A stretch of 64,000 nucleotides of DNA. Source: Azospirillum agricola. Lineage in GTDB: Bacteria > Pseudomonadota > Alphaproteobacteria > Azospirillales > Azospirillaceae. Below the pieces are notes generated by a model. That model did not search any database. It had not been told where the DNA came from and was given only the letters and a program-made list of their open reading frames with translations. Positions 63,929 to 64,000 of this stretch are shown here, piece by piece. Within the stretch, counting starts at the first letter, position 1; each line of letters opens with the position of its first letter. The stretch spans positions 62,001-126,000 of the forward strand of contig NZ_JAGINM010000006.1 in assembly GCF_017876095.1 (NCBI RefSeq), written 5' to 3'. The translations under genes and the position numbers were made by a program.

Positions 63929-64000
63929 ATGCCTCACGCCCACCCGCGCCTCGCCGCCGTCCTTCCGCCGTCCGATCTTCCGCAGCCCATCCAGGGCGGC
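63929..64000 (+). CDS. Start of an unidentified gene, cut by the window end
   Basis: An ATG preceded by GGGAAG opens a frame for 24 codons to the window edge (MPHAHPRLAAVLPPSDLPQP...). The AT-rich stretch 63843-63895 just upstream looks like promoter DNA for it. Too short to identify. Confidence 0.4.
   Translation, partial: MPHAHPRLAAVLPPSDLPQPIQGG

Overview
The window comes from a very GC-rich (about 70 %) alphaproteobacterium, most likely Azospirillum or a close Rhodospirillales relative. This is inferred from gene content (ScfR regulator beside propionyl-CoA carboxylase and methylmalonyl-CoA mutase, CioAB-type bd oxidase, NnrS) and from short palindromic repeats of the kind common in such genomes. 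No database search was possible. Genes are dense, many overlap by 4 bp (ATGA), and no tRNA, rRNA, CRISPR array or complete insertion sequence was seen.

Layout. 1-222: end of a PrpF-like isomerase gene. 0.3-5.4 kb: an RND efflux pump with its adaptor, divergent from a TetR repressor over an AcrR-type operator. 5.5-11.4 kb (minus strand): a BMP-type nucleoside/nucleobase ABC importer operon ending in cytosine deaminase. 11.8-17.1 kb: sulfur acquisition, with tauD facing a tauABC operon that also carries a choline-sulfatase. 17.4-18.7 kb: a small membrane protein and a Tat-exported polysaccharide deacetylase.

19.15-30.1 kb is the accessory centrepiece. Four tightly coupled genes encode a trypsin-like protease fused to a tandem phospholipase-D module, a subtilisin-trypsin double protease, a protein with a helical N-terminal domain, a trypsin domain and a P-loop NTPase, and a 1065-residue STAND-like NTPase. 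The architecture suggests an NTPase-gated proteolytic conflict or defence system. I do not recognise it as a named one.

30.2-38.4 kb: propionyl-CoA to succinyl-CoA metabolism. A ScfR regulator is divergent from pccB-pccA-bioY and methylmalonyl-CoA mutase, with an array of TTTGCAAA-like sites between. BioY supplies the biotin that PccA carries. 38.5-39.7 kb: a CcdA/CcdB-like toxin-antitoxin pair coupled to a DUF2161 nuclease-like gene. 39.8-51.1 kb: signalling (a GAF histidine kinase, a kinase/response-regulator pair, a single-domain receiver), a MarC protein, bd oxidase cydAB, and NnrS preceded by an FNR/NNR-type box.

51.2-58.8 kb: acyl-CoA catabolism. It holds a thiolase abutting a decayed RND remnant, an enoyl-CoA hydratase, and an operon of SDR, acyl-CoA dehydrogenase, APH-type kinase, DUF6285 protein and histidine phosphatase. 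That operon resembles the LvaABCD route that phosphorylates and removes a 4-hydroxyl from acyl-CoAs; it is divergent from a TetR gene over a clear palindrome. 58.9-62.4 kb: a SWIM/SNF2 helicase. 62.6-63.8 kb: a CynX-like MFS transporter. The window ends at the start of another gene.
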